A stretch of DNA of 64,000 bases. Origin: Pseudomonas sp. 7P_10.2_Bac1 (lineage in GTDB: Bacteria > Pseudomonadota > Gammaproteobacteria > Pseudomonadales > Pseudomonadaceae). Position numbers and translations under genes: made by a program. The stretch is taken from NCBI RefSeq assembly GCF_025465935.1, contig NZ_JANLNV010000082.1, forward strand, positions 1-64,000, written 5' to 3'. Positions 1-8,658 of the stretch are shown piece after piece; the stretch's first letter is position 1, and each line of letters opens with the position of its first letter. The notes beneath the pieces were generated by a model that ran no database searches, had not been told where the DNA came from, and saw nothing but the letters and a program-made list of their open reading frames with translations.

Positions 1-52
1 AAAAACGAGCGCGCGCCCCCCACGCTCCTACAGCTCTTTAAACGGCGGGCAT

Positions 53-86
53 AAAAAAACCCCGCTTTTGAGGGCGGGGTTTTTTA
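53..86 (-). terminator. Rho-independent terminator of the cold-shock gene
   Basis: A GC-rich stem (CCCCGC paired with GCGGGG) is flanked by an A-run and a T-run on both sides, so it can end transcription in either direction. It lies 16 bases beyond the stop of the minus-strand cold-shock gene. The first 50 bases of the window hold no recognisable gene. Confidence 0.85.
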
Positions 87-101
87 CTGGATCAGTACAA
101 G

Positions 102-311
102 TTAGATAACTTGAACTTCCTCAGCTTGCATGCCTTTCTGACCGCGAGTAGCGATGAAAGAAACCTGTTGGCCTTCTTTCAGGCTTTTGAAGCCGTCGGA
201 TTGGATAGCTTTGAAGTGAACAAACAGGTCGTCACCGGATTGTGGAGTGATGAAGCCGAAGCCTTTTTCATCGTTGAACCACTTAACGGTACCAGTTTGG
301 CGATTAGACAT
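102..311 (-). CDS. Cold-shock domain protein, CspA family
   Basis: This 69-residue protein is a single cold-shock domain, a five-stranded beta barrel that binds single-stranded RNA and DNA and melts mRNA structure. Both RNA-binding motifs are visible: KGFGFI near residues 16-21 and LFVHF near 29-33. The length is that of the CspA/CapB group. AAGGAG lies about 8 bases upstream of the ATG. The upstream region is long, as is common for cold-shock mRNAs that are regulated through their leader. Which paralogue it is (CapB, CspD and so on) cannot be decided from this sequence, so no symbol is given. Confidence 0.95.
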   Translation of the reverse strand: MSNRQTGTVKWFNDEKGFGFITPQSGDDLFVHFKAIQSDGFKSLKEGQQVSFIATRGQKGMQAEEVQVI

Positions 312-665
312 GGTGTAACTCCTTGAACAAAGATAACTGCGACACAGGAAGAGCCCTGGCCGAGACTGAGTGCAAAGAGCAGGAAAAATTCTTGGAGATG
401 GTTGGATCGAAATTCAACATATCGTGTAGAGATTCTCAGTGACACAAGCAGCACAGTGACGCCACCTTAACCCTTTTTCCGGAACGTGCAAAGGGTCTTT
501 GCGAAGGTTTCTCGAAAAACGTGACTGATGGCTGTCTGTACAGCCTGTATTCAGTGCGCCTACGGCTATTTCCAAGATTTTTCCCCCAGCCTTTGAACCC
601 AAACCCCAGCCCCGGTAAGATGCCGAACAGAATTTTTCCACCTCGCTATTCAGGACACCCCCGCC
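312..665. other. Intergenic region between csp and dcd
   Basis: This 354-base divergent region contains the likely long leader of the minus-strand cold-shock gene (roughly 312-450) and the promoter side of dcd. A small hairpin with arms GGCTGT and ACAGCC lies at 530-545. No open reading frame here has a convincing start or codon pattern. Confidence 0.5.
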
Positions 666-1232
666 ATGAGCATCAAATCAGACAAGTGGATTCGCCGCAT
701 GGCGCAAGAGCACGGGATGATCGAACCTTTCGTCGAGCGCCAGGTGCGCGGCGAGGGACCTGATCGTCTGATCTCCTACGGTGTGTCGAGCTACGGCTAT
801 GACGTCCGCTGTGCCAATGAATTCAAGGTGTTTACCAACATCAATTCGGCTACCGTCGATCCGAAAAACTTCGATGAGGGCAGCTTTGTCGATGTCACCA
901 GCGATGTGTGCATTATTCCGCCTAACTCCTTCGCCCTGGCGCGTACGGTTGAGTACTTCCGCATTCCACGCAACGTATTGACCATCTGCCTGGGTAAAAG
1001 CACCTACGCACGTTGCGGCATCATCGTAAACGTGACGCCGCTTGAGCCTGAGTGGGAAGGCCACGTGACGCTGGAGTTCTCGAACACCACTACGCTGCCG
1101 GCCAAAATCTACGCAAACGAAGGTGTGGCACAGATGCTGTTCTTCGAATCTGATGAAGAATGCGAAGTGTCTTACAAGGATCGCGGCGGCAAATACCAGG
1201 GCCAGCGTGGTGTGACTTTGCCACGTACCTGA
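666..1232 (+). CDS. dcd: dCTP deaminase
   Basis: The 188-residue protein is a full-length dCTP deaminase of the trimeric dUTPase fold. It converts dCTP to dUTP and ammonia, feeding dTMP synthesis. The Dcd core is visible: the start MSIKSDKWIRRM, the SYGYDVRC segment near residues 42-49, the GKSTYAR segment near 110-116, and the catalytic-region VTPLEPEWEGHVTLEFSN near 123-140. It is a single gene, divergent from csp and followed by a small gene on the same strand. Confidence 0.97.
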   Translation: MSIKSDKWIRRMAQEHGMIEPFVERQVRGEGPDRLISYGVSSYGYDVRCANEFKVFTNINSATVDPKNFDEGSFVDVTSDVCIIPPNSFALARTVEYFRIPRNVLTICLGKSTYARCGIIVNVTPLEPEWEGHVTLEFSNTTTLPAKIYANEGVAQMLFFESDEECEVSYKDRGGKYQGQRGVTLPRT

Positions 1233-1324
1233 CGAACAGCAGGAATTTCTCAGCGAAAAAGCACTCTATTGAATGTATTCCGGTTTCGCACCTCAGCGAA
1301 CCGGACATCGCTCAGGAGTGCCCC

Positions 1325-1525
1325 ATGAAGATCGATCCGAGTATCCGCGCCAAACTGGCAAACCTTGAGCCAAACCAGGTTGGATTATTGGCCTGGTCCT
1401 TACTCGCGTTTCCCCAGTTGCATGCAGGTGGCATCCCCGGCCAGCCTGATCCCGATACCCCGCAACCGACCGAGCCTGGCGTGCCGACACTGCCGGATGA
1501 AGCGCCGCCTGCGCCTGTAGCGTGA
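1325..1525 (+). CDS. Small Pro-rich hypothetical protein, 66 aa
   Basis: I do not recognise a named family. The start is set by AGGAG seven bases before the ATG. Residues 1-18 are charged (KIDPSIRAKLANLEPNQ), 19-33 form a short hydrophobic stretch too short and interrupted for a clear membrane span, and 34-66 are dominated by Pro, Gly, Asp and Glu. The real start is well inside a longer open frame that begins within dcd. It lies 92 bases after dcd and converges with the ABC operon across a hairpin. Confidence 0.6.
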   Translation: MKIDPSIRAKLANLEPNQVGLLAWSLLAFPQLHAGGIPGQPDPDTPQPTEPGVPTLPDEAPPAPVA

Positions 1526-1535
1526 GACACCGCCC

Positions 1536-1561
1536 GTAGCTGCTGCAGTGTCAGCAGCTAC
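1536..1561. terminator. Hairpin between convergent genes
   Basis: The arms GTAGCTGCTG and CAGCAGCTAC form a perfect 10-bp stem with a 6-base loop. There is no long T-run, so it may be a weak bidirectional terminator or an RNA-stabilising end. It sits between the small Pro-rich gene and the 3' end of the ABC operon. Confidence 0.5.
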
Positions 1562-1572
1562 ACGAATATGCG

Positions 1573-2337
1573 CTACTTCAGGTTACTGCTCAAAAACTGT
1601 CGCAAGCGCTCGCTTTGAGGATTGTCCAGAACCTCGCTCGGCGGCCCTTGTTCCTCTATCAATCCCTGGTGAAGGAACACCACTTGACTTGCCACTTTGC
1701 GGGCGAAATTCATCTCGTGGGTCACCATAATCATGGTGCGACCTTCTTCGGCCAACCCCTGAATCACCTTTAGCACTTCGCCCACCAGCTCTGGATCAAG
1801 CGCTGATGTTGGCTCATCGAACAGTAACACTTGTGGTTCCATCGCCAGCGCCCTGGCAATGGCGACACGCTGCTGCTGGCCACCGGAGAGGAATGCCGGA
1901 TATTGATCGGCCACCCGTGAAGGCAGGCCCACTTTGTCCAGATAGCGTTTCGCTCGTTCTTCGGCCTCCTTTTTGCTGACCCCCAGCACTCGATGCGGCG
2001 CCAGGGTGATGTTCTCCAGCACCGTCATATGGCTCCACAGGTTGAAGTGCTGAAACACCATGGCCAGCCGGGTTCGCAGCAGCTGTAGCTCAGTGTCGTC
2101 AGCGACCCGCATGCCGTGTGTATCACTGACCATGCGAATCAATTTCCCATCAAGGCTGATGGCGCCATCGTTGGGTGTTTCCAGAAAATTGATGCAGCGC
2201 AAAAAAGTGCTTTTTCCGGACCCACTGGCGCCGATCAGGCAAATAACGTCGCCGGTCTTGGCCTTCAGCGACACGCCTTTCAAGACTTCGTTGTCGCCAT
2301 AGCGTTTGTGCAATCCGTCGACGCTGAGTTTGTACAT
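1573..2337 (-). CDS. Basic amino acid ABC transporter, ATP-binding protein (HisP/AotP type)
   Basis: This 254-residue cytoplasmic ATPase powers a polar amino acid importer. The Walker A motif GASGSGKST, the signature LSGGQQQR and the Walker B LLFDEPTSALD are all intact. The start MYKLSVDGLHKRYG was chosen because it aligns with the usual HisP/GlnQ beginning; the open frame extends 21 codons further upstream without family similarity. It is the last gene of a five-gene operon, 7 bases after the M14-type hydrolase. The layout matches aotJQMOP of P. aeruginosa, where argR follows, but no argR is present here. Substrate specificity is inferred. Confidence 0.93.
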   Translation of the reverse strand: MYKLSVDGLHKRYGDNEVLKGVSLKAKTGDVICLIGASGSGKSTFLRCINFLETPNDGAISLDGKLIRMVSDTHGMRVADDTELQLLRTRLAMVFQHFNLWSHMTVLENITLAPHRVLGVSKKEAEERAKRYLDKVGLPSRVADQYPAFLSGGQQQRVAIARALAMEPQVLLFDEPTSALDPELVGEVLKVIQGLAEEGRTMIMVTHEMNFARKVASQVVFLHQGLIEEQGPPSEVLDNPQSERLRQFLSSNLK

Positions 2338-2344
2338 GCGCACC

Positions 2345-3466
2345 TCAAGCAGAGAGAAGGTAGCCGCTACGGTAGGCTTCGTGCCCGGCGACATGCGCAA
2401 TCACCATGCCGGCGGTGGCCATGCGCCTTATCGAGCGGGCGTAAAGCAGGCCCGCGCGGGTGGTGTAAACCGGTGTGAGCCGGTCACTGATGGGGTCAAT
2501 GACATCGGCCACCAACTGGCCGGCACTCATGTAGTCGCCGGGTTTGACGTGAAACACCAGCACGCCCCCGGTCGTTGAAGTCACCGGTTCGACACCGGCC
2601 AGCGGGGTGGCGGGGTAGAGCAGTTCCGGCAGCGGTTCGGGGACGCCTTCAATGGCTCCCAGCGTGATCAGGTAATTGATCAGCGCCTGACAGTCTTGCT
2701 CGGCCAAGGCATGGCTGACATCGCCCTGACCGCGCAACTCTACGGTGACAGAGAAACTGCCTTGTGGAATGTCAAAAGTACCCTCGAAACGCTGCTGCAA
2801 CGTCCACCACACTAAGGTGAAGCACTCATCAAACGACAGGCCGCCCGAGTCGGTTGCCAGTAGGCTGGCCTGAGACCCGAGGTAACGCGCCAGCGGTTCA
2901 ACCTGCGACCAGGCTTCAGGTGTGGTGTACACATGGGGCACGGCTTCAAAGTCACAGTGCAGATCCAGCACCACATCGGCGTCACATGCCAGCGTTTGCA
3001 GGGCCAGGCGCTGGGATTGCAACTGTGTTGCAGGGACTTGTGCGGTCAAGGCTTTGCGCAGCTGTTGGCGAATGATCTGTCGGTTTTCGGCGGGATCGCG
3101 GGTGAGCAGGCCTTGGACTTCATCGCCAATCTGGGCGCTCAGATCGAGAAAGTTGCGGTTAAAGTTTTGTCCGCTTTCCAGCTCAAAACGGCCTAAAGGA
3201 ATGTCCATCACGACTTGTTCAAGCCCCACCGGGTTGGCCACCGGGACCAGAACGATTTCGCTGCGCAGGCGACCGGCACATTCCAGTTCGGCCAAGTGTT
3301 TTTTCAGGTGCCAGGCCACCAGCATGCCGGGCAATTCATCGGCATGCAGCGACGCTTGAATGTAAACCTTGCCCTCGGGCCGGGGCGGGCCGTAATGGAA
3401 GCTGTGAATCTGTCGATCGGTGCCCGGCACAGGGGCCAGCAAGGGATGGACTTGATGTCGCTGCAT
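2345..3466 (-). CDS. Succinylglutamate desuccinylase/aspartoacylase family protein (AotO-like)
   Basis: The 373-residue protein belongs to the zinc carboxypeptidase-like M14/AstE-AspA superfamily. Candidate zinc ligands are His41 and Glu44 in HADE and His170 in DLHCD. NFNRNF near residues 101-106 fits the substrate-binding Asn/Arg pattern, and the Glu in VTVELRG fits the catalytic base. It has no signal peptide. It lies between the permease and ATPase genes of a basic amino acid importer, as AotO does in P. aeruginosa. The substrate is unknown; an acylated arginine or ornithine derivative taken up by the transporter is a reasonable guess from context only. Confidence 0.88.
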   Translation of the reverse strand: MQRHQVHPLLAPVPGTDRQIHSFHYGPPRPEGKVYIQASLHADELPGMLVAWHLKKHLAELECAGRLRSEIVLVPVANPVGLEQVVMDIPLGRFELESGQNFNRNFLDLSAQIGDEVQGLLTRDPAENRQIIRQQLRKALTAQVPATQLQSQRLALQTLACDADVVLDLHCDFEAVPHVYTTPEAWSQVEPLARYLGSQASLLATDSGGLSFDECFTLVWWTLQQRFEGTFDIPQGSFSVTVELRGQGDVSHALAEQDCQALINYLITLGAIEGVPEPLPELLYPATPLAGVEPVTSTTGGVLVFHVKPGDYMSAGQLVADVIDPISDRLTPVYTTRAGLLYARSIRRMATAGMVIAHVAGHEAYRSGYLLSA

Positions 3467-3475
3467 ATGAAATTC

Positions 3476-4186
3476 CTAGTGAGCTGGGCCGAGAAAGGCT
3501 AACCAGCGGCGCTCCGCCAGTCGAAACAACCCGACCAAAATGAAGGTCACGCACAAATAAATAATGGCTGCGATACCGAAAGACTCGAAGGTCAAGAACG
3601 TCGCCGAGTTGGCGTCCCTTGCGACTTTCAACACGTCAGGGATGGTTGCGGTAAACGCCACGGTGGTCGAGTGCAGCATCAGGATCACCTCATTGCTGTA
3701 AAACGGCAATGAGCGACGTAATGCCGAGGGCATGATGACGTAGGCGTACAGTTTCCAGCCACTCAGGCCAAAGGCTTTGGCCGCTTCGATTTCGCCATGG
3801 GCCATGCTGCGAATGGCACCGGCAAAAATCTCCGTGGTATAGGCGCAGGTGTTCAGGGCGAAGGCCAGGATCGTGCAATTCATGGCATCGCGAAAGAACT
3901 CATTGAGCACCGGTTGGGCGCGAACGGCAGCGATGCTGTAGATCCCGGTGTAGCAAATCAGTAACTGGATATACAGCGGAGTCCCTCGAAACAGATACGT
4001 GTAGAACTGCACGGGCCAACGAATCCAGCGTCGTGACGAAACCCGGGCGATAGACAATGGAATGGATAGCACAAAGCCAATGATCAGCGCGGCGCTCAAC
4101 AACCACAGGGTCATGGCCAGCCCGGTGATCTGATGGCCGTCACTGTACAGAAACGGCCGCCAGTACTCCTGCAACAACTCGATCAT
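3476..4186 (-). CDS. Amino acid ABC transporter permease (HisM/AotM type)
   Basis: This 236-residue inner-membrane permease has about five membrane spans. The ATPase-docking EAA loop is visible as GEIEAAKAFGLSGWKLYAYV near residues 131-150. It would pair with the neighbouring permease as a heterodimer. Its ATG overlaps the upstream permease stop by four bases, which indicates translational coupling. The next gene, the M14-type hydrolase, starts 10 bases later. Confidence 0.93.
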   Translation of the reverse strand: MIELLQEYWRPFLYSDGHQITGLAMTLWLLSAALIIGFVLSIPLSIARVSSRRWIRWPVQFYTYLFRGTPLYIQLLICYTGIYSIAAVRAQPVLNEFFRDAMNCTILAFALNTCAYTTEIFAGAIRSMAHGEIEAAKAFGLSGWKLYAYVIMPSALRRSLPFYSNEVILMLHSTTVAFTATIPDVLKVARDANSATFLTFESFGIAAIIYLCVTFILVGLFRLAERRWLAFLGPAH

Positions 4187-4911
4187 CGCACGGCCTCCCG
4201 AGCACCCAGGGCAAAGCGGCGCTCAAGCCGGCGCAAGACATAATTCGATGCGCTGGTGATTGCCAGATAAATGAGGGCGGCGATGACCAAAAAGTAAAAC
4301 AGTTCATATGTGCTTTTGCCCGCATCCTGGGCGGCCTTGACCAAATCAGCCAAACCAATGATCGATACCAGGGCCGTGGCTTTGAGCATGACCATCCAGT
4401 TGTTGCCGATACCTGGCAAGGCAAAGCGCATCATTTGCGGGAACACGACAAACCGCAAGCGCTGCCAGCGTTTGAGACCATAAGCGGTGGCGGCCTCGAC
4501 CTGGCCGCGAGGGACGGAAAGAATTGCGCCGCGGAAGGTTTCGGTGAAATAAGCCCCGTAGATAAAGCCCAAGGTGATCACCCCTGCGCTAAACGGGTTG
4601 ATTTCGATGTAATCCCAATCCATGGCATCTGTAAGGCTGGTCAGCCAGGTCTGCAGGCTATAAAAAATCAGCAGCATCAGCACCAGGTCCGGCACACCGC
4701 GAATCAGGGTGGTGTAAAGCTGTGCCGGAAGGCGCAGCAGTTTCAGGCTGGAGAGTTTGGCGCTGGCGCCGAGCAGTCCGAGTACCACGCTCACCGCCAG
4801 CGACAGCACCGATAATTTGAGGGTCATCCACGTGCCCTCCAGCAATAAGGGGCCAAATCCCTTCAGGCTGAGGGCAGAAAGTCCAAGGTTCTGTATGAGA
4901 TTTTCAAGCAT
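4183..4911 (-). CDS. Amino acid ABC transporter permease (HisQ/AotQ type)
   Basis: This 242-residue membrane protein is the partner permease. The EAA loop reads GQVEAATAYGLKRWQRLRFV. The start MLENLIQNLGLS was preferred over an upstream in-frame codon because that extension would run into the terminator after the binding-protein gene. It is separated from that gene by 57 bases containing the terminator, and it overlaps the next permease by four bases. Confidence 0.92.
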   Translation of the reverse strand: MLENLIQNLGLSALSLKGFGPLLLEGTWMTLKLSVLSLAVSVVLGLLGASAKLSSLKLLRLPAQLYTTLIRGVPDLVLMLLIFYSLQTWLTSLTDAMDWDYIEINPFSAGVITLGFIYGAYFTETFRGAILSVPRGQVEAATAYGLKRWQRLRFVVFPQMMRFALPGIGNNWMVMLKATALVSIIGLADLVKAAQDAGKSTYELFYFLVIAALIYLAITSASNYVLRRLERRFALGAREAVR

Positions 4912-4934
4912 GACAGTCGAACCCAAGGCATCTA

Positions 4935-4962
4935 AAAAAGCACCCACGCGTACGTGGGTGCC
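4935..4962 (-). terminator. Intercistronic terminator after the binding-protein gene
   Basis: The stem has arms GCACCCACG and CGTGGGTGC around a CGTA loop. On the minus strand it is followed by six T residues, so it fits a rho-independent terminator directly after the solute-binding-protein stop codon. Partial read-through would give more binding protein than membrane subunits. Confidence 0.8.
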
Positions 4963-4968
4963 GGAGCG

Positions 4969-5751
4969 TTATTTGCCGCTGTAGAGATTGAGGTCGCCGA
5001 AGTGCTTTTGCTGGATTTTGGCGTAGGTGCCGTCGTCATGTAACGCTTTGATACCCTTGTTCAGCAGGGTCTGTAGCACTTGGTTACCTTTCTTAATACC
5101 CACCGCGGTTTTTGACGGCAGCAGCGGATCGTCAATCGGTGCGCTGATTTCGTAACCCACGCCCTGCGGCGACTTCAGGAAACCCAACTCGGCCTGCAGC
5201 ATGTCCTGCACCGAGGCGTCGAGACGACCTGAAACCAAGTCGGCATAGACCTGATCCTGGTTGGCATAGGCTTGTGTTTTTACCCCGGCTTTATCCAGCA
5301 CCGCCTTGGCGTAGGCTTCCTGGATGGTGCCTTGTTCATAGCCCACTGTTTTGCCTTGGAGCGAGGCCGTATCGGCGCTTAATCCGGAGCCTTTTTTGTA
5401 CACCAGCGAGGTGGGGCCCGAGAACAGCTCATTAGAAAAGTCGATGGCTTTTTCACGGGTTGGCGTGACGGTCATCGACGAGATCACACCGTCGAACTTG
5501 TTGGCTTTAAGCCCTGGGATCATGCCGTCAAAGTCGGATTCGACCCATTTGCACTTCACTTTCAGCTCGGCGCAGATGGCGTTGCCCAAATCGATGTCAA
5601 AGCCCACCAGGCTGCCGTCAGCGGCCTTGGACTCAAAGGGTGCATAGGACGGATCTACGCCGAAACGCAGCTCTTTGTAATCCTTGGCCAGAACAGAACC
5701 CGCAGCCATGCATAGCGTCAGTGCAGAAAGGGCCAGAAATGCTTTTTTCAT
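4969..5751 (-). CDS. Basic amino acid ABC transporter, periplasmic binding protein
   Basis: The 260-residue protein has a signal peptide (MKKAFLALSALTLCMAAGSVLA) and the two-lobed family 3 solute-binding fold. The ligand-binding stretch reads GVDPSYAPFESKAADGSLVGFD, near residues 31-52. The Asp in VGFDIDLGNAIC is the position that normally binds the alpha-amino group. It resembles HisJ/ArgT and AotJ proteins, which bind arginine, ornithine, lysine or histidine. It is the first gene of the minus-strand operon; its promoter must lie within 5752-6022. Confidence 0.92.
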   Translation of the reverse strand: MKKAFLALSALTLCMAAGSVLAKDYKELRFGVDPSYAPFESKAADGSLVGFDIDLGNAICAELKVKCKWVESDFDGMIPGLKANKFDGVISSMTVTPTREKAIDFSNELFSGPTSLVYKKGSGLSADTASLQGKTVGYEQGTIQEAYAKAVLDKAGVKTQAYANQDQVYADLVSGRLDASVQDMLQAELGFLKSPQGVGYEISAPIDDPLLPSKTAVGIKKGNQVLQTLLNKGIKALHDDGTYAKIQQKHFGDLNLYSGK

Positions 5752-5960
5752 TTTTCAATCCCTATTAGCGGTTGCTGGAGCGTAACGACGTCAGAGACGA
5801 AGCAATAACCGAACCACTTAGGGATGCAGGGGGATTTGAAGCTGATGGGCGGTTATTAAGCGACAGGCCTGCACGACAAAAGAGCGCTCATACAGGCGCG
5901 AGCCATAACAGTGCGTGGGTTTGCATACCCGCTTCGATGCAACCAGAAGGGGCTACCGAA

Positions 5961-5992
5961 GGCTGGATCTTTAGCCATCAAAAGATCCAGCC
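5961..5992. repeat. Intergenic inverted repeat downstream of quiP
   Basis: Perfect 12-base arms GGCTGGATCTTT and AAAGATCCAGCC flank an 8-base loop. The GATCTTT/AAAGATC core recurs in the other hairpin repeats of this window. It lies between the 3' end of quiP and the promoter side of the ABC operon and may act as a transcript end for quiP. Confidence 0.6.
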
Positions 5993-6022
5993 TGCGGCAG
6001 TTCCTTCACACCGACAGTGCGT

Positions 6023-8485
6023 TTATTTGCCGGGAACCAACGTGAGGCGCGTCTTGCCGTACACGCTGTCAAAGTTCTGCGGCTGCATCGGGAAACTCAT
6101 GTATTGACCCTTGAGCCATGGGTCAATGCCATCCGTGTAATGCGGGCTGGCCGGGTTGCTGGATTGCCCGGTGCTGTTTTGACCCATCATCGGTTCGTTT
6201 TGCCCGAAGTCGACGATCATGCGCATGGCCGGCACCACCGTGGTCGCAAAGCTGTTGCTGGCGATGGAGTAGGCCGCCATGTTGAGGGTGGTGTGGTCGC
6301 CGCCCGCCGCAATCGGCCCGCGCACGGTCTGGCCATGGGTATTGCGCCACAGGTAGTGGTGCAGTTTGCCCCATTGCCATGCACGGTGATCGCTGCCCAT
6401 CAGGCTGTCGCCGGCGGTAATGGCTGCGGCCAGGCTGCGGGCCAGAATGGCGGGCTTGTCATCTTTTGGTGCGGTGCGGCTGTCACCCCAGAACGGACTG
6501 TCTTCGCGCCCCAGCAAATGGTCGCTAACGGCCGAGTACGACAAGTTGCTGTTGGCGATAAAGGCTTTCCAGGTATCCCCGGACTCCGGGCCCAGTTTGC
6601 CGAGGAAGATTTGTTTGGCGCTCTCTTGCAAGAACAGCTCGTACAACGCTGCATCGGCAGAGGTCGGGCTGAGTTTGCCATCAAAGGTCATCAGGCGGCT
6701 CAAGGCTTCGTTGGCCTTGGCCTGGTCTGCGGCAGGCAAGGCGGCGATGGCGTGTTTCAGCGGCTGGGCCATGCCCGGTGCGCTGAACATGGTTTTGAGT
6801 TTGCCGGCAAACAACGTGGTCTGGTCGTACTGCATGGCGATCAGGCTACGCGCATCCTGCTTGCCGCTGCCCGCCAATTGGGCGATGCGCTCGCTGCGCT
6901 CAGGCGAGAGCCACGAGTTGGACAATTGCATGCCGTAGCCGTAGGCGGCCGTGCGTTGGTTCGCCGTGCCCAGCCAGCCTTGCGCCGGGTCCTGATCGTA
7001 GGGGTGCAGCATGGCGTCGGCGTATCCGTCCCAGTCGTAGCGGCTGTCCCAGCCCGGCGACGGGTACAGGCCCAGGCCGTCGCGGCGATTCGGGTACAGG
7101 CCCGTGACTTGCCAGCCGATATGGTTGGCGTCTGCGTACAAGAGATTCAGCGCAATCGCACGGATTTCGCGGCTCGCGTCCGACGCACTTTCACTGTTTT
7201 GCGCGCGAGACAGGTCGAAGAACGCATCTAGGGTTTTGTCGCCCTTGAAGTCCGGCGTTTGCAGGGCCAACCCGAGGCTGCTGTTCAACGCGGTGGTCGA
7301 ACCTACGACACTGTTCAACAGAGGGCCGTGGCGTGTTTCGTAAATGGCTTCGCGAATCGGGCGCTGACCTTTGACGAAAAAGGTTTCGTTGCGCACCGTG
7401 GCGGGCAGCCATTTTCCGTCAGCCAGGTAGTAGAGGCTGTTGCCCTGGCGCTTGAGTTTCTCGATGAACACATCTTGGTTGTCGCCCATGGCCATGCTCA
7501 TGCCCCACGCGACTTTGCCGTTGAAACCGGCAAACAGAGTCGGCAAGCCCGCAATCGACGCGCCCGCGGCCTGGTATTTGGGGGCGCGGATCTGCACGTA
7601 GTTCCAGGCAGAGGGCACGCCGATCGGCTGGTGAATATCGTTGGCCAGCAAACTTTTGCCACTGCGACTACGTTGCGGGCCAATGGCCCAGTCACTGGAC
7701 GCCGTGACCCCGGGCAGATTGAGCTCTGTTACTCGCTCCAAGGCATGCGTCACGCCATTCAAGCCTGGCAACTGGCTGGCCAGGTTCAGGCCGTTGAGTT
7801 TTGCAGCTTCGCCGGTGGGCAGTTGCTCATTGGGGTAGGTCGGCGTCAGCCATGGCAGTTGGCTAGCACCGACTTTTTGTGCCAGTACCAGGGTATTGAG
7901 CTCTTCTTGCAAGTTGACCGAGGTCGAGAAGTTCAACAGGCTAAAAATCAGCGCCGAGTCTTCAGGTTTCCAGTATTCGGCCCGATAGCCCGCTTGCGCC
8001 AGATCGGCAGGGAGCTTGTCGCGGTAGCGGAACAGATACGCGTTGACCCCGCGGGCATAGACTTCAAAGAACTTTTTAAGGCGTGGCGATGAACTCTTAT
8101 AGAGCTCGTCGGCGGTTCTTTTCAGATTGATGCTGCGCATCAAACGGTCGGTGTCGAGTGCGTCGGCACCCTCCAGCTCGGCCAAGCGGCCTTGGGCCAG
8201 TAACCGCAGGCGAACCATTTGGCTGATACGGTCGCCAGCGTGGACGTAGCCCAAGGTGAACAAGGCATCATGAAAACTGCTGCTTTCGATCAGCGGGATG
8301 CCCTGGCTGTTGCGGCGCACCGAGACATTCTGCGCCAAGCCCTTGAGTGGCTGCACACCCGACGTAGGAATCAGGCTTTCACTGGACAGTGAGTTTAACT
8401 GGCAACCGGACAGGCCCAGCAGGCTGACCATTGCCGCGGCAACGCCGAACCGGGGTAGAAAATGAGTGAGGGCTGGCGAGGCCAT
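6023..8485 (-). CDS. quiP: Acyl-homoserine lactone acylase QuiP (penicillin amidase family)
   Basis: The 820-residue protein is an N-terminal-nucleophile hydrolase of the penicillin acylase family (S45). Family members are made as a precursor that cleaves itself into two chains. The new N-terminal Ser is expected at Ser264, in ASSDWAIGP. QuiP proteins hydrolyse the acyl chain of long-chain acyl-homoserine lactones and so quench quorum signals. The start is set by GCAGGAG eight bases before the ATG of MASPAL; an upstream in-frame ATG overlaps this site. A lipobox LSGC ending at Cys28 suggests a lipoprotein, which is unusual enough to note. Identification rests on synteny with quiP and GST in other pseudomonads and on the family motifs. 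Confidence 0.88.
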   Translation of the reverse strand: MASPALTHFLPRFGVAAAMVSLLGLSGCQLNSLSSESLIPTSGVQPLKGLAQNVSVRRNSQGIPLIESSSFHDALFTLGYVHAGDRISQMVRLRLLAQGRLAELEGADALDTDRLMRSINLKRTADELYKSSSPRLKKFFEVYARGVNAYLFRYRDKLPADLAQAGYRAEYWKPEDSALIFSLLNFSTSVNLQEELNTLVLAQKVGASQLPWLTPTYPNEQLPTGEAAKLNGLNLASQLPGLNGVTHALERVTELNLPGVTASSDWAIGPQRSRSGKSLLANDIHQPIGVPSAWNYVQIRAPKYQAAGASIAGLPTLFAGFNGKVAWGMSMAMGDNQDVFIEKLKRQGNSLYYLADGKWLPATVRNETFFVKGQRPIREAIYETRHGPLLNSVVGSTTALNSSLGLALQTPDFKGDKTLDAFFDLSRAQNSESASDASREIRAIALNLLYADANHIGWQVTGLYPNRRDGLGLYPSPGWDSRYDWDGYADAMLHPYDQDPAQGWLGTANQRTAAYGYGMQLSNSWLSPERSERIAQLAGSGKQDARSLIAMQYDQTTLFAGKLKTMFSAPGMAQPLKHAIAALPAADQAKANEALSRLMTFDGKLSPTSADAALYELFLQESAKQIFLGKLGPESGDTWKAFIANSNLSYSAVSDHLLGREDSPFWGDSRTAPKDDKPAILARSLAAAITAGDSLMGSDHRAWQWGKLHHYLWRNTHGQTVRGPIAAGGDHTTLNMAAYSIASNSFATTVVPAMRMIVDFGQNEPMMGQNSTGQSSNPASPHYTDGIDPWLKGQYMSFPMQPQNFDSVYGKTRLTLVPGK

Positions 8486-8597
8486 GGCAAAGCTCCTGCG
8501 GGGGAATGTCATCGAAAGGCGCTACGTTAGTGAGGCCGATGACACTGCGCAAGCGCTATCTATGGTGCGGCGATGGGCTATTCGCAGGCACACGCTT

Positions 8598-8652
8598 GCC
8601 TTGGGATCTTTTGATTTTTAAAAGACCTCGAGGCAAGCCGCCTCCTGCAGAT
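8598..8652. repeat. Degenerate dispersed hairpin repeat
   Basis: This segment carries CTTGCCTTGGGATCTTTTGA and, on its far side, CGAGGCAAG near a CTCCTGCAG end. The same words occur in the cleaner repeat at 36411-36478. It lies between quiP and the GST gene and probably belongs to a REP-like family. Confidence 0.5.
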
Positions 8653-8658
8653 AGAGGG

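Noticed and set aside
530..545. LexA-like site upstream of dcd
   Set aside because: CTG and CAG are only six bases apart; it is just a small hairpin.
6017..7231. A 404-codon plus-strand open frame antisense to quiP
   Set aside because: It lies wholly within the well-supported quiP gene on the other strand, has low-complexity Arg/Ala/Gly/Val composition and no ribosome-binding site.
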